From: Ypsolopha sequella
Taxonomy: Eukaryota; Arthropoda; Insecta; Lepidoptera; Ypsolophidae
DNA: 64,000 nt
Direction of reading: 5' to 3'
Assembly: GCA_934047225.1 (NCBI GenBank)
Contig: OW204012.1
Location: 3,410,001 to 3,474,000, forward strand
A program made the translations under genes and the position numbers. The notes under the pieces were generated by a model. That model worked only from the letters and a program-made list of their open reading frames with translations. It was not told the DNA's origin and made no database searches. Below are positions 33,830 through 43,524 of this stretch, piece by piece; the first letter of the stretch is position 1; every line of letters begins with the position of its first letter.

Positions 33830-34200
33830 AACCGGCTAAGTGCGAGTCGGACTCGCGCACGAAGTGTTCCGTACCGTTATGTATAAAAACGGCAAAAAAA
33901 CATGTCTGTTATATGGGAAATCTCTTAAATATTTATTTTATTCTGTTTTTTAGTGTTTGTTGTTATAGCGGCAACAGAAATACATCATCTGGTGAAAATT
34001 ACAACTGTCTAACTATCACGGTTCATGAGATACAGCCTGGTGACTGACGGACAGACAGACGGACAGACAGACAGGCAGCGGAGTCTTAGTAATAGAAATT
34101 GATACTTATCGTTGTTGGTTCTTGATGGAACATTATTTACAAGATCTTAGTAATAGGGTCCCGTTGGTTACCCTTTGGGTACAGAACCCTAAAAAAGGGG
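33830..34200 (+). repeat. Lepidopteran dispersed repeat, subfamily B (with a 49-bp insertion)
   Basis: It starts 'aaaaccggctaagtgcgagt' and ends 'tacagaaccctaaaa'. Inverted copies are at 38612-38905 and 45430-45722. This copy alone is interrupted at 34096-34144 by a Penelope-type fragment with a 12-bp duplication. Confidence 0.85.
34096..34144 (+). mobile_element. Tiny Penelope-like fragment with 12-bp target duplication
   Basis: TCTTAGTAATAG at 34084-34095 is repeated at 34145-34156. The 49 inserted bases (AAATTGATACTTATCGTTGT...) match the start of the element at 40973-41216. Confidence 0.8.
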
Positions 34201-34355
34201 GTTTTTCACAAGCCAAGTTTTTCACATGAGCTGCTCGACCGCTCTTAAAGAACCCTAGGAACACATGGGTTACAACGCTGAGTTTTTGAACATATTTCGT
34301 TGTGTGTTTGTTTTAAATTAATTTCATATCTAACGTAAAATGTTAGATTTATATA

Positions 34356-34567
34356 CACTGGCCTGCAAAACTAAGTACTACAACTTTTTAAATTTGATTT
34401 TTTTCTAAACTATAGAAGTTAGAGATTTAAAATAATCACATAGTGAATAATTTCAAAGAAAGCTGATAAAATTTGCTATAAAACGTTTTTTATTTTAAAT
34501 CTCTAACTTCTATAGTTTAGAAAAAATCAAATTTAAAAAGTGTAGTACTTAGTTTTGCAGGCCAGTG
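34356..34567. mobile_element. 212-bp palindromic mariner-type MITE
   Basis: CACTGGCCTGCAAAACTAAG begins both arms. The arms are about 80 bp with two single-base indels. TA flanks both sides (34354-34355, 34568-34569). Confidence 0.88.
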
Positions 34568-34574
34568 TAATATC

Positions 34575-34755
34575 TGGCCGCCTTAGAAGGACGTATGTTG
34601 ACCAAATTGGTGACATACTGAAGAAGGGCAATGTCAAAAGTACCCGGAATAGAAGAGCTTGTATGACTAGATTGATGGATGTAAAAGGGGTGTGTCGGGA
34701 TCGTAGCAGATGGAAATCTGTAGTCTCTGCCTACCCTCCTAGGATGCAGGCGTGA
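34575..34755 (+). pseudogene. LINE 3' coding fragment
   Basis: The frame reads DQIGDILKKGNVKSTRNRRA and continues to a Trp-Lys-Ser-Val-Val and a stop, in the style of a LINE polyprotein C-terminus. Relatives are at 35045-35095 (-), 40530-40700 (+) and 58155-58205 (-). The host family was not identified. Confidence 0.55.
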
Positions 34756-34792
34756 GTGAGTATGTATGTATAATTTTCTAGTAATAACTATA

Positions 34793-35013
34793 CAAGGTGT
34801 AACAGAAAGGTTGAAGATATATTTGAAGGCAACCCTGAAATCTCAAAAAAAAAATCTGCCCTTCCATACATTTCAGCCGAGCGTCATTGCATTTTTCTAT
34901 GAAAAAGTTATTTTTTTTTTCGAGATACAGCTTTTGTTCCATAGTAAAATTTGTTCTACACCATTGACTGAATAAGCTCTTCAAATATGGATACACCTTT
35001 CTGTTACACGTTG
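34793..35013. mobile_element. TA-flanked fold-back MITE, copy A
   Basis: Five copies occur in the window. The shared ends are CAA(C/G)GTGTAACAGAAAGG, and the inner arms share AAGAGCTTATTCAGTCAATG. TA borders both ends. This copy has a diverged left arm. Confidence 0.85.
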
Positions 35014-35044
35014 TATCATAAAATTAAAATGAATAATCTTCTAC

Positions 35045-35095
35045 GATCCTGCTACACCTCTTCCGCATCTCTGACATTGCCCTTCTTTCTAGCTC
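35045..35095 (-). pseudogene. LINE fragment, same family as 34575
   Basis: The minus strand contains 'aagaagggcaatgtcagaga' followed by a GTAGCAGGATCG-like piece. It lies inverted across MITE copy A. Confidence 0.4.
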
Positions 35096-35328
35096 GCCAT
35101 AATGCTTCGATAATCCCTTCGTAATTGAAATCTTGGTTTTAATTGAAATCCCTTTAATGACGTCACAAATAATTCGGTGACTTTTACGCTGTGCTATTTT
35201 TAGCGACTTGATCTGTAAATAAGTAACGGATGCTAATTGGGTTTTTAAGATGCGATCGTAAAAATATGGACACTTTTTGAAGTACTGTTAAACTTCTTTC
35301 AAGAAGAACCTACTAAATAATTAATATA

Positions 35329-35582
35329 CAATGTGTAACAGAAAGGTGTAACCATATTTGAAGAGCTTATTCAGTCAATGGTATAGAACAACTTTTACTA
35401 TGGACCCAACACTGAAATCTCAAAAAAAATCTACTCTTCCATACATTTTGGTCGAGCGGCATTGCATTTTTTCCATGAAACAGTTGTTTTTTTTCGAGAT
35501 ACAGGGTTTGTTCCAAAGTAAAAGTTGTTTTATACCATTGACTGAATAAGCTCTTCAAGTTACACCTTTCTGTTACACGTTG
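35329..35582. mobile_element. TA-flanked fold-back MITE, copy B
   Basis: Same family as 34793-35013. The arms pair over about 70 bp. Confidence 0.88.
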
Positions 35583-35908
35583 TATATAATATATCGTCAT
35601 GACATGAATCCCCGAGTGGGTGTCAGAGTTGTTTCGAGTGTGAACTGTTTTTGTTATGTAAAACATATAACAACAATATTATGCAACATCGAGGCGACAA
35701 AAATACGACAGCTTGATAATTATACCTGAAACATTTATGATTCTCACGTGCCAGCCTCGTCACTGTGTTGCCAAGCGTGAAAATAATATTCGACGCGACT
35801 TGGTTTCATGCCTTTGAGTTTGCAACACTGCTGTCGACGTCGGAATGTCAAAATGTATTCAAGTTTTAATTTTATCGTAACAACATGCAATTAAACAGGT
35901 TATCGTGA
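35583..35908. other. Gene-free spacer
   Basis: Nothing recognisable. Confidence 0.5.
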
Positions 35909-35944
35909 CATATTTCGGGCCATTCGGGCCCGCCATCAGTCACA
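35909..35944 (-). ncRNA. Hammerhead-like hairpin motif
   Basis: On the minus strand CTGATGG (35939-35933), a GGGCC/GGCCC hairpin, then GAAATATG; the flanking GTGA/TCAC pair. It has the same architecture as 3428-3470, but the last core A is G. Confidence 0.35.
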
Positions 35945-36130
35945 ACGGGGACCGGTTCCTTTTTGGAAACTTGGAAATTCAAAAGGAATCAACTGGGACT
36001 GTTTTTTTTTTCATAAAGCTAGGAAAACAAATCTTTTTTTTTAAAAGACTGTTTTGATTCGTTTTTGCAACATCAACATAAATAAATTTAAAAAGGACCT
36101 AATTATTATAGGAGTGCATTACCAACTAGG
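35945..36130. other. Short gene-free spacer
   Basis: Nothing recognisable. Confidence 0.5.
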
Positions 36131-36310
36131 AATCAATCAGAAACAAATTTACAAGCAAAGTCATGTAAGCAGGAGGTCTCAGGTTCGAATCCTGGCCCGA
36201 GGAATTCCTTCAAAAATATTTGTGTTTTTAAATTTGTTTCTGATTGATTTCTAGTTTGTAATGCATTCTAATAATAATTAAAGTATTCAAAGCGATGGAT
36301 TTCGCTATAA
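36131..36310 (+). mobile_element. tRNA-derived SINE, snap-back copy
   Basis: B box GGTTCGAATCC at 36182-36192 and the downstream body match the SINE at 4985-5160. In place of the tRNA 5' half there is a 20-bp perfect inverted copy of the SINE's own body: 36131-36150 pairs with 36230-36249. Confidence 0.75.
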
Positions 36311-36396
36311 AAAATATAATCTTAAAAAGGATTATTTATTTATGTACTATTTTATTTTTATTTGCATTACATTGTAACTGACATTACATTTAATGA

Positions 36397-36617
36397 GCGT
36401 TTTTCTCGTTGTTTTTTTTTATTAGTTCTTAGCTTTCCTCCAGATGGCGCTGTCCATGTCACCATAGATAAAATATGTTTCGTAGCAATCAATGTCAAAG
36501 TGGTTTTTCATTTGTTTGGAATCCGTGCAAATTTTGTCTTTGATTCTATTGCTAAAGAATACGACAGTGCCATCTAGGAATCTTATTTAACACTAAATTT
36601 GACATAAGGAAAAACGC
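36397..36617. mobile_element. 221-bp MITE, copy 3 of the 20993 family
   Basis: GCGTTTTTC...GGAAAAACGC ends. Nearly identical to 20993-21214. Confidence 0.85.
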
Positions 36618-37424
36618 ACATTAATGTCATGCATGTTCTATTATTTGCAATACCGACAAGGTCGAATATGTATATGCCTTCTATTTTTTTAAACCATTGT
36701 AAATACTCATATTCCGCAATAAAGATTTATGGATCTGTTCTATAATTTTGCTACAAATACGAGAATTGGACTGGTTCCTTTTTAAATTAAAAATATCGGA
36801 TAAGTTTTGCTTGGGGTGTCCAAAAGTCATTTTTTTATGACTATGTGGACTGGTTCCTTTCTGCTAAACGCTAGCCAGTTATTATTAATGTAAGTAATGC
36901 AAGTTGCTTTAGGAAAGTTAGTCAGTTTGACCAGCAGAAGCTACGGTTTCATTTTATGTTACTTGTCTAGTTACGTCTTGTATAAACGCATTTTTTCCCA
37001 AGTATAGAAAAACAGCAAATTGCCGATGATTGCTCCAGACACGGTCTATTGTTCACATTATCGTGCGATCAACAGTACAAGGGAGGGGATTCTCGATATC
37101 GATGAGGATTTATCTTATCGATCACACTCGCCTACCCTTTTTACTACGGCGTAGCCAGTGCTACGATCCCACTTTGTAGACCCGCTACGTCGTCCTAGTC
37201 ACCGTCCTTTACTTTGTCTCCATTCTCAACTCCCATAGCTTAATTTCAAAAACATTTTTATTTTATTTTATTTTTCAGGGAATATACGCCATTTTAGGGC
37301 ACAGTTTTAATTATTTTGGTATATAAATTAACCATTATATTTTTATGATTTTTTAAAGAATTGTCGGTTATGACTTCGCTTGAGAATTTTATATATAGAA
37401 TATAGAATTTTATATTTATATACA
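36618..37424. other. Gene-free stretch
   Basis: It includes a CpG-rich 'tacggcgtagccagtgctac' block near 37143, related in style to 33520-33620. No gene. Confidence 0.5.
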
Positions 37425-37640
37425 GATTGTGATGTGTGATTGTTTATAAAAAAGTGGTCTGTCTCTGTTTGTCTACTCATCTGTCATCTCCGTCAAATCA
37501 GTAGGCAGCAAAATTTTATAAATTTATCTTGATAGCAAGGGACACATTTCTAAACAGCCATTTCTCAAGTGACATCGTACGAAGGCAAATGGAAGTTGCG
37601 GCTTTTTCGTAAAAATATTTATCATCATGAGGTTTTTTAG
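37425..37640 (-). repeat. Dispersed repeat (inverted partner of 29012-29240)
   Basis: See 29012-29240. The two copies are colinear over about 215 bp. Confidence 0.8.
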
Positions 37641-37939
37641 ACTGTGCTCGAAAATACAATTAAATTTAATTAAGTAAGTATTTCATAATATAATAATGTA
37701 CAATAGACGTAATATAAATTACCTTTTATGCACGTATATTTTAGTATTTGTATACTTTATATTACAGTAAAATATAAAGAAGCCAACCGTAGATTGTATA
37801 TTTTAAGATCTAAATCGGTACTCAATAAGACAAATGAACTTTTCATTTCATTTCATCAATCAGTTATTCAGTTAGTCAGGATATTCCTTTATATACGACG
37901 ATATTGGATTTGGATTTGGATATTGATTAAAATAAATTA
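37641..37939. other. Gene-free AT-rich spacer
   Basis: A 71-codon plus-strand frame lacks any domain. Confidence 0.5.
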
Positions 37940-37943
37940 TTAA

Positions 37944-38333
37944 GGCGCTACGGAAAAAATATCGACACTTAAAGAACTTACATATCTACTTCAGTGAATA
38001 ATGAATTATTTTGATAAAATAGTACATTATTTTTGGAATCTTTTCTAGGGATCTGTTAAAACAGAAACGCGATTGGAGAAATTCGGCTTGAGAGAAATAT
38101 TAATTGAAATGAGGTCTTTTTCGACACCAATTCTCCTGGTTTCAAAGTTTAGAATGACATATGGACTGCAATTATATTTTATTTGGTTAAACTAAATTTT
38201 GATATCAAATTTAGTACAATTTATGTTAATAAAAAACCGATTTTTTGCAACTTTTACACGAATCTATCACTCTTGCACTGAGGGCTTTTTCGCATATAGA
38301 GTAACAGGGACGCTAAAACTTTTACATATCGCC
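37944..38333 (-). mobile_element. TTAA MITE, full-length 390-bp reference copy
   Basis: TTAA at 37940-37943 and 38334-38337 flanks inverted GGCG tips. Other copies are at 10764-11166, 30888-31295, 4859-4912, and at the window end. Confidence 0.85.
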
Positions 38334-38337
38334 TTAA

Positions 38338-38611
38338 GTTAAAATAACGTCAGTTCAATATATAGTCCTTTTTAGTTTCTCCATTTTATTTATATCGACA
38401 AGTGTAGCACATCACTAGCACCTGACGAACTCGTAGATAACAATTCACCCCTCTATAGCCGAGAGGGGAACGTCGATGATTTTGTAACGGGAAATTCGAA
38501 ACAAATTGTGTTTTATATTGTGGAGCAACTCTTTCCGACAAATATACAAATATTCTATAAAAAAGTTTTGTCCATACATTCAATATTATTGCAAAATTTT
38601 AAATGAAATGG
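38338..38611. other. Gene-free spacer
   Basis: Nothing recognisable. Confidence 0.5.
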
Positions 38612-38905
38612 GTTTTTAGGGTTCCGTACGCAAAGGGTAACCAACCGGACCCTATTACTAAGACTCCGCTGTCCGTCTGTCCGTCTGTCACCCGGCTGTA
38701 TCTCATGAACCGTGATAGTTAGACAGTTGAAATTTTCACAGATGATGTATTTCTGTTGCCGCTATAACAACAAATACTAAAAAACAGAATAAAATACATA
38801 TTTAAGGGGGTCCCATATAACAGACAGGTTTTTTGTTGCCGTTTTTATAGATAATGGTACGAAACCCTTCGTGCGCGAGTCCGACTCGCACTTGGCCGGT
38901 TTTAT
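38612..38905 (-). repeat. Lepidopteran dispersed repeat, subfamily B
   Basis: Reverse orientation of 33830-34200, from 'tttttagggttccgtacgca' to 'gactcgcacttggccggttt'. It shows the uninterrupted sequence at the site where 33830-34200 carries an insertion. Confidence 0.85.
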
Positions 38906-39143
38906 TATTATTATTATACTGAGGAAAAAACTACAATTTTTCAAATTTTGGTCTGTCTGTCTGTCTGTTCCGTTTTAACTTAAAAAAACACTCGACGAAT
39001 TTGGATGCGGGTTTCTTTAATACCATCGTAGTGACCCGATCAACATATACACTATATGGGGTGTTAATAAAATAATTACCAAGTCGAAAACGGGGAAAAG
39101 ATTTTAAAAAACGCAGGTGGAGCCACGGGCGAAAGGCTATATA

Positions 39144-39393
39144 CAACGTGTAACAGAAAGGTGTAACCATATTTGAAAAGCTTATTCTCACAATGGTATA
39201 GAACAACTTTTACTATGGAACAATCCCTGTATCCCGAAAAAAAAAAGCAACATTTTCATAGAAAAATGCAATGCCGCTCGGCTGAAAAGTATGGAAGGGC
39301 CGATTTTTTTTTTGAGATTTCAGTGTTGGCTTTATAATAAAAGTTGTTCTATACCATTGAGTGAATAAGCTCTTCAAATATGGTTACACCTTG
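39144..39393. mobile_element. TA-flanked fold-back MITE, copy C
   Basis: Same family as 34793-35013. TA lies at 39142-39143 and 39394-39395. Confidence 0.88.
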
Positions 39394-39524
39394 TATAAAT
39401 GTTGAGCGAAAAGTGAGTCGCTGGCAGTTTCATCGATAGTACAACGACACGGCATACTATATAGTGGTTTCCACGTCAGCGAAACTGTGATTGATAGTCG
39501 TAAAAGGTATACCTTAGCATATGG

Positions 39525-39724
39525 CTTAAGGCGATATTACAGGGATCAATTTTGGTTCAATATTGCTTTCAATTCTATTGCTTCAATGGCATTGCCACAT
39601 CTAAATACATTTCAACGTGATTGTCTAAAGGCGATATAACACTGATCAATTTCGGTTCAATATTATTTTCAATTCCATTGCTTCAATGACATTGCCACAT
39701 CTAAATACACCCTCACACTCACCC
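39525..39724. repeat. 100-bp tandem duplication
   Basis: 'gcgatatt/aac' recurs at 39531 and 39631. The two units share 'cattgccacatctaaataca' with some divergence. Confidence 0.8.
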
Positions 39725-40195
39725 TGACACATTGACACATATGTTAACTCTCTACTGAATTTTTAACTTAAATCTAACTATGTTTAATATGTGTCCTTTT
39801 TTATAATTACTGATTATTATGTTTTTATTTTTTATTAATCAAATTTTCTGTATACACCTTCGATTTCTTGTTTGCAAGCTTCTTACAATTTAAGTTAGAA
39901 TAAGAAGAATCCTTTATTGGCCTCTTTTCAGGTTATCTTTTCTGTTATTATTATTTTTTGTTATGTGCTGTGCATTTCTGTGTAAATAATAAAATAAATA
40001 AAGTAAATAATTTTGGTCGTGATTCAAATTAAATGTAAAAAGTGTATAAAGTCAAATCGCACTGCAATGTATTCGGTAGGTCACAGCTATGATCAATTCA
40101 ATGAGAGCGGGACTACGACGACATACTTTGCACATGTAGAGAGGATGAAAGAAATCAGAATGACGGAAGAAATTAATGGTGCTAAAGCTCGAACA
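39725..40195. other. Gene-free stretch
   Basis: No features. Confidence 0.5.
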
Positions 40196-40357
40196 GGGGC
40201 TCTACCGCGTAATTCTCATTTGTATCAACTTCAAGCAAATGGATGCGAAATTCAACGCGTGCAAAAGAGATGGCATGTTAGGCGGGCCTCGTCGCACGCA
40301 CGTCAAATTTCAATCTCAAGTTGGTGTTAATGAAAATGAGAATTACGCGGTAGACCC
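40196..40357. mobile_element. 162-bp fold-back MITE, copy 2 of the 11678 family
   Basis: Ends CTCTACCGCGTAATTCTCAT and its reverse. Nearly identical to 11678-11842. Confidence 0.85.
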
Positions 40358-40529
40358 ACAGGCCGCCCTACAAGGACGTAGGTATGCCATGATTAATTTC
40401 CACCCAAAGGTTGTCTGGAAGAAATCGCTATAAGAGATAAGGCCGCCAAATGTTATCTACTCTCATAAGTTTGTTCTTTTACCTTATTTATTTATTTTGG
40501 TGTACACTAAAGAGTATTTGTCTTGTCTT

Positions 40530-40700
40530 GTATGCCGACCAAATTGGCGACATACTGAAGAAAGGCCATCTCAAAAGTACCCGGAATAGAAGATGCTTGT
40601 ATGATAGATTGATGGAAGTGAAGGAGGTGAAAGAGGTGTGTCGGGATCGAAGACGATAGAAATCTGTAGATTCTGTCTACCCCTCTGGAAGACAGGCGTG
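40530..40700 (+). pseudogene. LINE 3' coding fragment
   Basis: DQIGDILKKGHLKSTRNRR is readable, but a small in-frame duplication (KEVKEV) and a stop follow. It is the same family as 34575-34755. Confidence 0.55.
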
Positions 40701-40754
40701 AGTATAATACGAAGACAAGTAGCTAAAGACCCCCTAAAGTTATTTCCACGTAAA

Positions 40755-40805
40755 TCATCCACTTAGTGCAACGTTGAGCCACTTAGTGCAACGTTGAGCC
40801 ACTTC
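40755..40805. repeat. Short tandem duplication
   Basis: 'gccacttagtgcaacgttga' occurs twice, directly adjacent, and is followed by a third partial unit. Confidence 0.8.
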
Positions 40806-40972
40806 ATACTTCGAGCAACAATGTTGTATATTGTAACACAGTAAGACTTTATATTATAAAATGATCAGAAGAGCCACTTGTTAAGAGGATACTAGCCGCT
40901 TGCATCGGAACCTCTCGACCTCTTTCTTACAATATTAAGGGAACCAGCTGACTAATTAACTGTATTTTTTTA

Positions 40973-41216
40973 AGAAATTGATACTTGTCGTTGTTGGTTC
41001 TTGATGGAACATTTGAAACATCTTGTCAATAAAACACATTCTTGGTAACTGTTCCACTTTTATATCTTTTATATATATATATATATATCCACTTTTATAT
41101 TTATATCCATATATTGGATCCAATAGCCTGACGATGTTATTATAACGAAACCGGTCGCTAGTGTAATATAGATATAAAAGTGGAACAGTTACCAAGAATG
41201 TGTTTTATTGACAAGA
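40973..41216 (+). mobile_element. Penelope-like element fragment with internal inverted repeat
   Basis: Perfect 49-bp inverted repeats (41018-41066 and 41171-41219) flank a CTGACGA...GAAACCGG motif. TGTATTTTTTTA occurs on both sides (40961-40972 and 41217-41228, overlapping the right arm by 3 bp), consistent with a 12-bp target duplication. The left end matches the 49-bp insertion at 34096. No protein is encoded. Confidence 0.65.
41126..41158 (+). ncRNA. Hammerhead-like motif inside the Penelope-type fragment
   Basis: CTGACGA (41128-41134), a GTTA/TAAC hairpin, GAAA (41147-41150) and CCGGTCG. Penelope-like elements are known to carry minimal hammerhead ribozymes with this order. Activity is not established. 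Confidence 0.5.
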
Positions 41217-41369
41217 TGTATTTTTTTACCCAAAAACCAAACAAAACAAAAAAATTAATCAAAATATAAGTATAAACTAAGAGTAAAACTACCACATAAA
41301 ATTCAAAATAAAACATTATGGCCAAACCGCTACTGTTTTGCGGCTGCTAATTAACTTAAGCCGTCCATG

Positions 41370-41695
41370 ATACATACATATCGTCTCCGATACATATCGT
41401 GTCTAATACATACATATCGTCTCTGATACATACATATCGTCTCTGATACATACATATCGTGTCTAATACATACATATCGTCTCTGATACATACATATCGC
41501 GTCTAATACATACATATCGTGTCTAATACATACATATCGTGTCTAATACATACATATCGTGTCTAATACATACATATCGTGTCTAATACATACATATCGT
41601 GTCTAATACATACATATCGTGTCTAATATATACATATCGTCTCTGATACATACATATCGTCTCTGATACATACATATCGTCTCTGATACATATAC
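41370..41695. repeat. 20-bp tandem repeat
   Basis: About sixteen units of 'atacatacatatcgt(c/g)tct(g/a)'. Two unit variants, CTCTG and GTCTA, occur in blocks. Confidence 0.93.
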
Positions 41696-41718
41696 ATACC
41701 TATACCTATACCTATACC

Positions 41719-42023
41719 CTTCGACCAAAATAAAATGAATGGACGGGCCTTGTCTTTACAGTTTCCTCACTCATAACTAGTCTCAGCAATTGGATATATA
41801 CTTCAATACCAAATTTTTATTTTTATGTTTATTTTGCTTTTTGCACTTTGTAAATGCACAAGAAGGTATTTTTTCGTCAGTTATTTGGATGGCATGTAAT
41901 AATAAGCGTACGTGTCACTCTTCTAACAGAGACCGACTGAGATGAAGTGAGAGCCGGCGCTCACTTTACAGACTTCAAAAATCTGTACGCTATGGCCCGT
42001 CCATTTATTTTATTTTGGTCGAA
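41719..42023. mobile_element. MITE with 30-bp inverted ends
   Basis: TTCGACCAAAATAAAATGAA...GGACGGGCC is mirrored at 41995-42023 with one mismatch. 'cctatacc' lies on both sides but is part of a local microrepeat. Confidence 0.8.
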
Positions 42024-42166
42024 GCCTATACCTAATACATACCTATCGTCATATTAACTATCTCTCTAACTGTACAACAGCAACATGCTGAGTTGCAGCC
42101 CATTTGGTGGTGGTGAAGACACTAGATGAATTTATGTTACCTTTTATTTGTTTGTCCTAATGTATA

Positions 42167-42428
42167 CAGGGTGTAACAGAAAGGTGTAACCATATTTGAA
42201 GAGCTTATTCAGTCAATGGTATAGAACATCTTTTACTATGGAGCCAACCCTGATATCTCAAAAAAAAAAAAATCTGCCCTTCCATACATTTCAGCCGAGC
42301 GGCATTGCATTTTTCTATAAAAAAGTTTTTTTTTTTGAGATACAGGGTTTGTTCCATAGTAAAAGTTGTTCTATACCATTGACTGAATAAGCTCTTCAAA
42401 TATGGTTACACCTTTCTGTTACACGTTG
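42167..42428. mobile_element. TA-flanked fold-back MITE, copy D
   Basis: Same family as 34793-35013. TA at 42165-42166 and 42429-42430. Confidence 0.88.
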
Positions 42429-42849
42429 TATATTAGCATTAGTTTCATTGTGTGTTGCAATCTTGCGTTTTTCACTTTCCATCAAATAAATTACTTTCTT
42501 TACGGTGTAAATAATGGTTTATTAATTTTTATTTTATAGTCTGCAGCTGCTTTATACTAACATCAGTTATATTATACAATGTTTCATATCTAATTTCAAG
42601 TATTCATTGAATGCTAGCGGTTTATTTTGCGGTTTGGAGGTAACTTTGTAATTTTTTTCTATCAAGAAAATTTTATGGAATCAAGTTTTCACCATAGCGT
42701 TGACATAGCATTAGTCCTCAACTTTACCATATATTTATTTCAAAGTGATTGTTGAAGTGTTTGTTGGTATAAAGCTGGATCATGCGAAGCGAAGTGAGGT
42801 ATCATACAGCCTTAAAGTATTTTTTTATTTATTTCCAACATACAGGATT
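42429..42849. other. Gene-free AT-rich stretch
   Basis: No features. Confidence 0.5.
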
Positions 42850-43025
42850 AAGGCGATTACCATCGCCAAATTAGCAGCTCGATATTTGTCACTACAAATA
42901 TCAACGGAAACGACATTGAAATAACGTTCATATCAGCGCGCAATGTATAGTGGCTGTTACGACGCTCGCTGCGTCCTTGATAGGGCGAAATAGGAGAAAA
43001 TTATACTTTTCACATGGACGTGATT
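42850..43025 (+). repeat. Dispersed repeat, second copy (pair with 6003-6175)
   Basis: Colinear with 6003-6175 and also begins beside TTAAGGC. Confidence 0.7.
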
Positions 43026-43227
43026 ACTCGATTGCATAATCTTATGTTATGTATATTGCTATAAAGTTTATCTATTTATCAAAGCATAGATGAATTCAAT
43101 CGGCCAAGCCACTCAGGAGCAGTAGGGAATTTGAGGTCAAAAAACACCATTCAGTAAAAAAAAAAATTCATGTAGAAGTTTTGGTGGTATGAAAAAGAAA
43201 AATGTTGCATATGTTGTCTAAGAGTTG

Positions 43228-43509
43228 ATTATTCATAATACATTTTTTCAATATTTTTGGTTTGGCCATAAACGAGGAGTAGGCTTTAGAAAGTACCCAT
43301 TTGGCAATAGTAAGGCCCTTAAGCCTAACCGGTCGGCCACGTGTCTTTGGAGGTGCGCCTTGCGGCGCTTCTTGCGACGGGCTTTGCCATGCCACGACAT
43401 GGGTAGTAGCAGCTGTAGCAGGCAGTAGCGACGGGCGGCGCCTTCGACCGCACCGGACGTGTTCAGAATAGCCTCATCAAAAGTGGCACGATTTTGTCTA
43501 CAATCTAAT
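43228..43509 (-). other. GC-rich open segment, possible coding exon of unknown function
   Basis: On the minus strand one frame stays open for about 80 codons after a candidate acceptor (gattgtAG near 43496). It includes a basic stretch (KARRKKRRKAH) after a leucine-rich run. GC content is much higher than in the surroundings at 43320-43460. No consensus donor is clear and I do not recognise the protein. Alternative frames on both strands are also open here, so this is weak. Confidence 0.22.
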
Positions 43510-43524
43510 ATTTTTTAGCTGAAG

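Noticed and set aside
41370..41695. Regularly spaced 20-bp repeats resembling a CRISPR array
   Set aside because: Units are directly adjacent with no unique spacers, and the genome is eukaryotic. It is a minisatellite.
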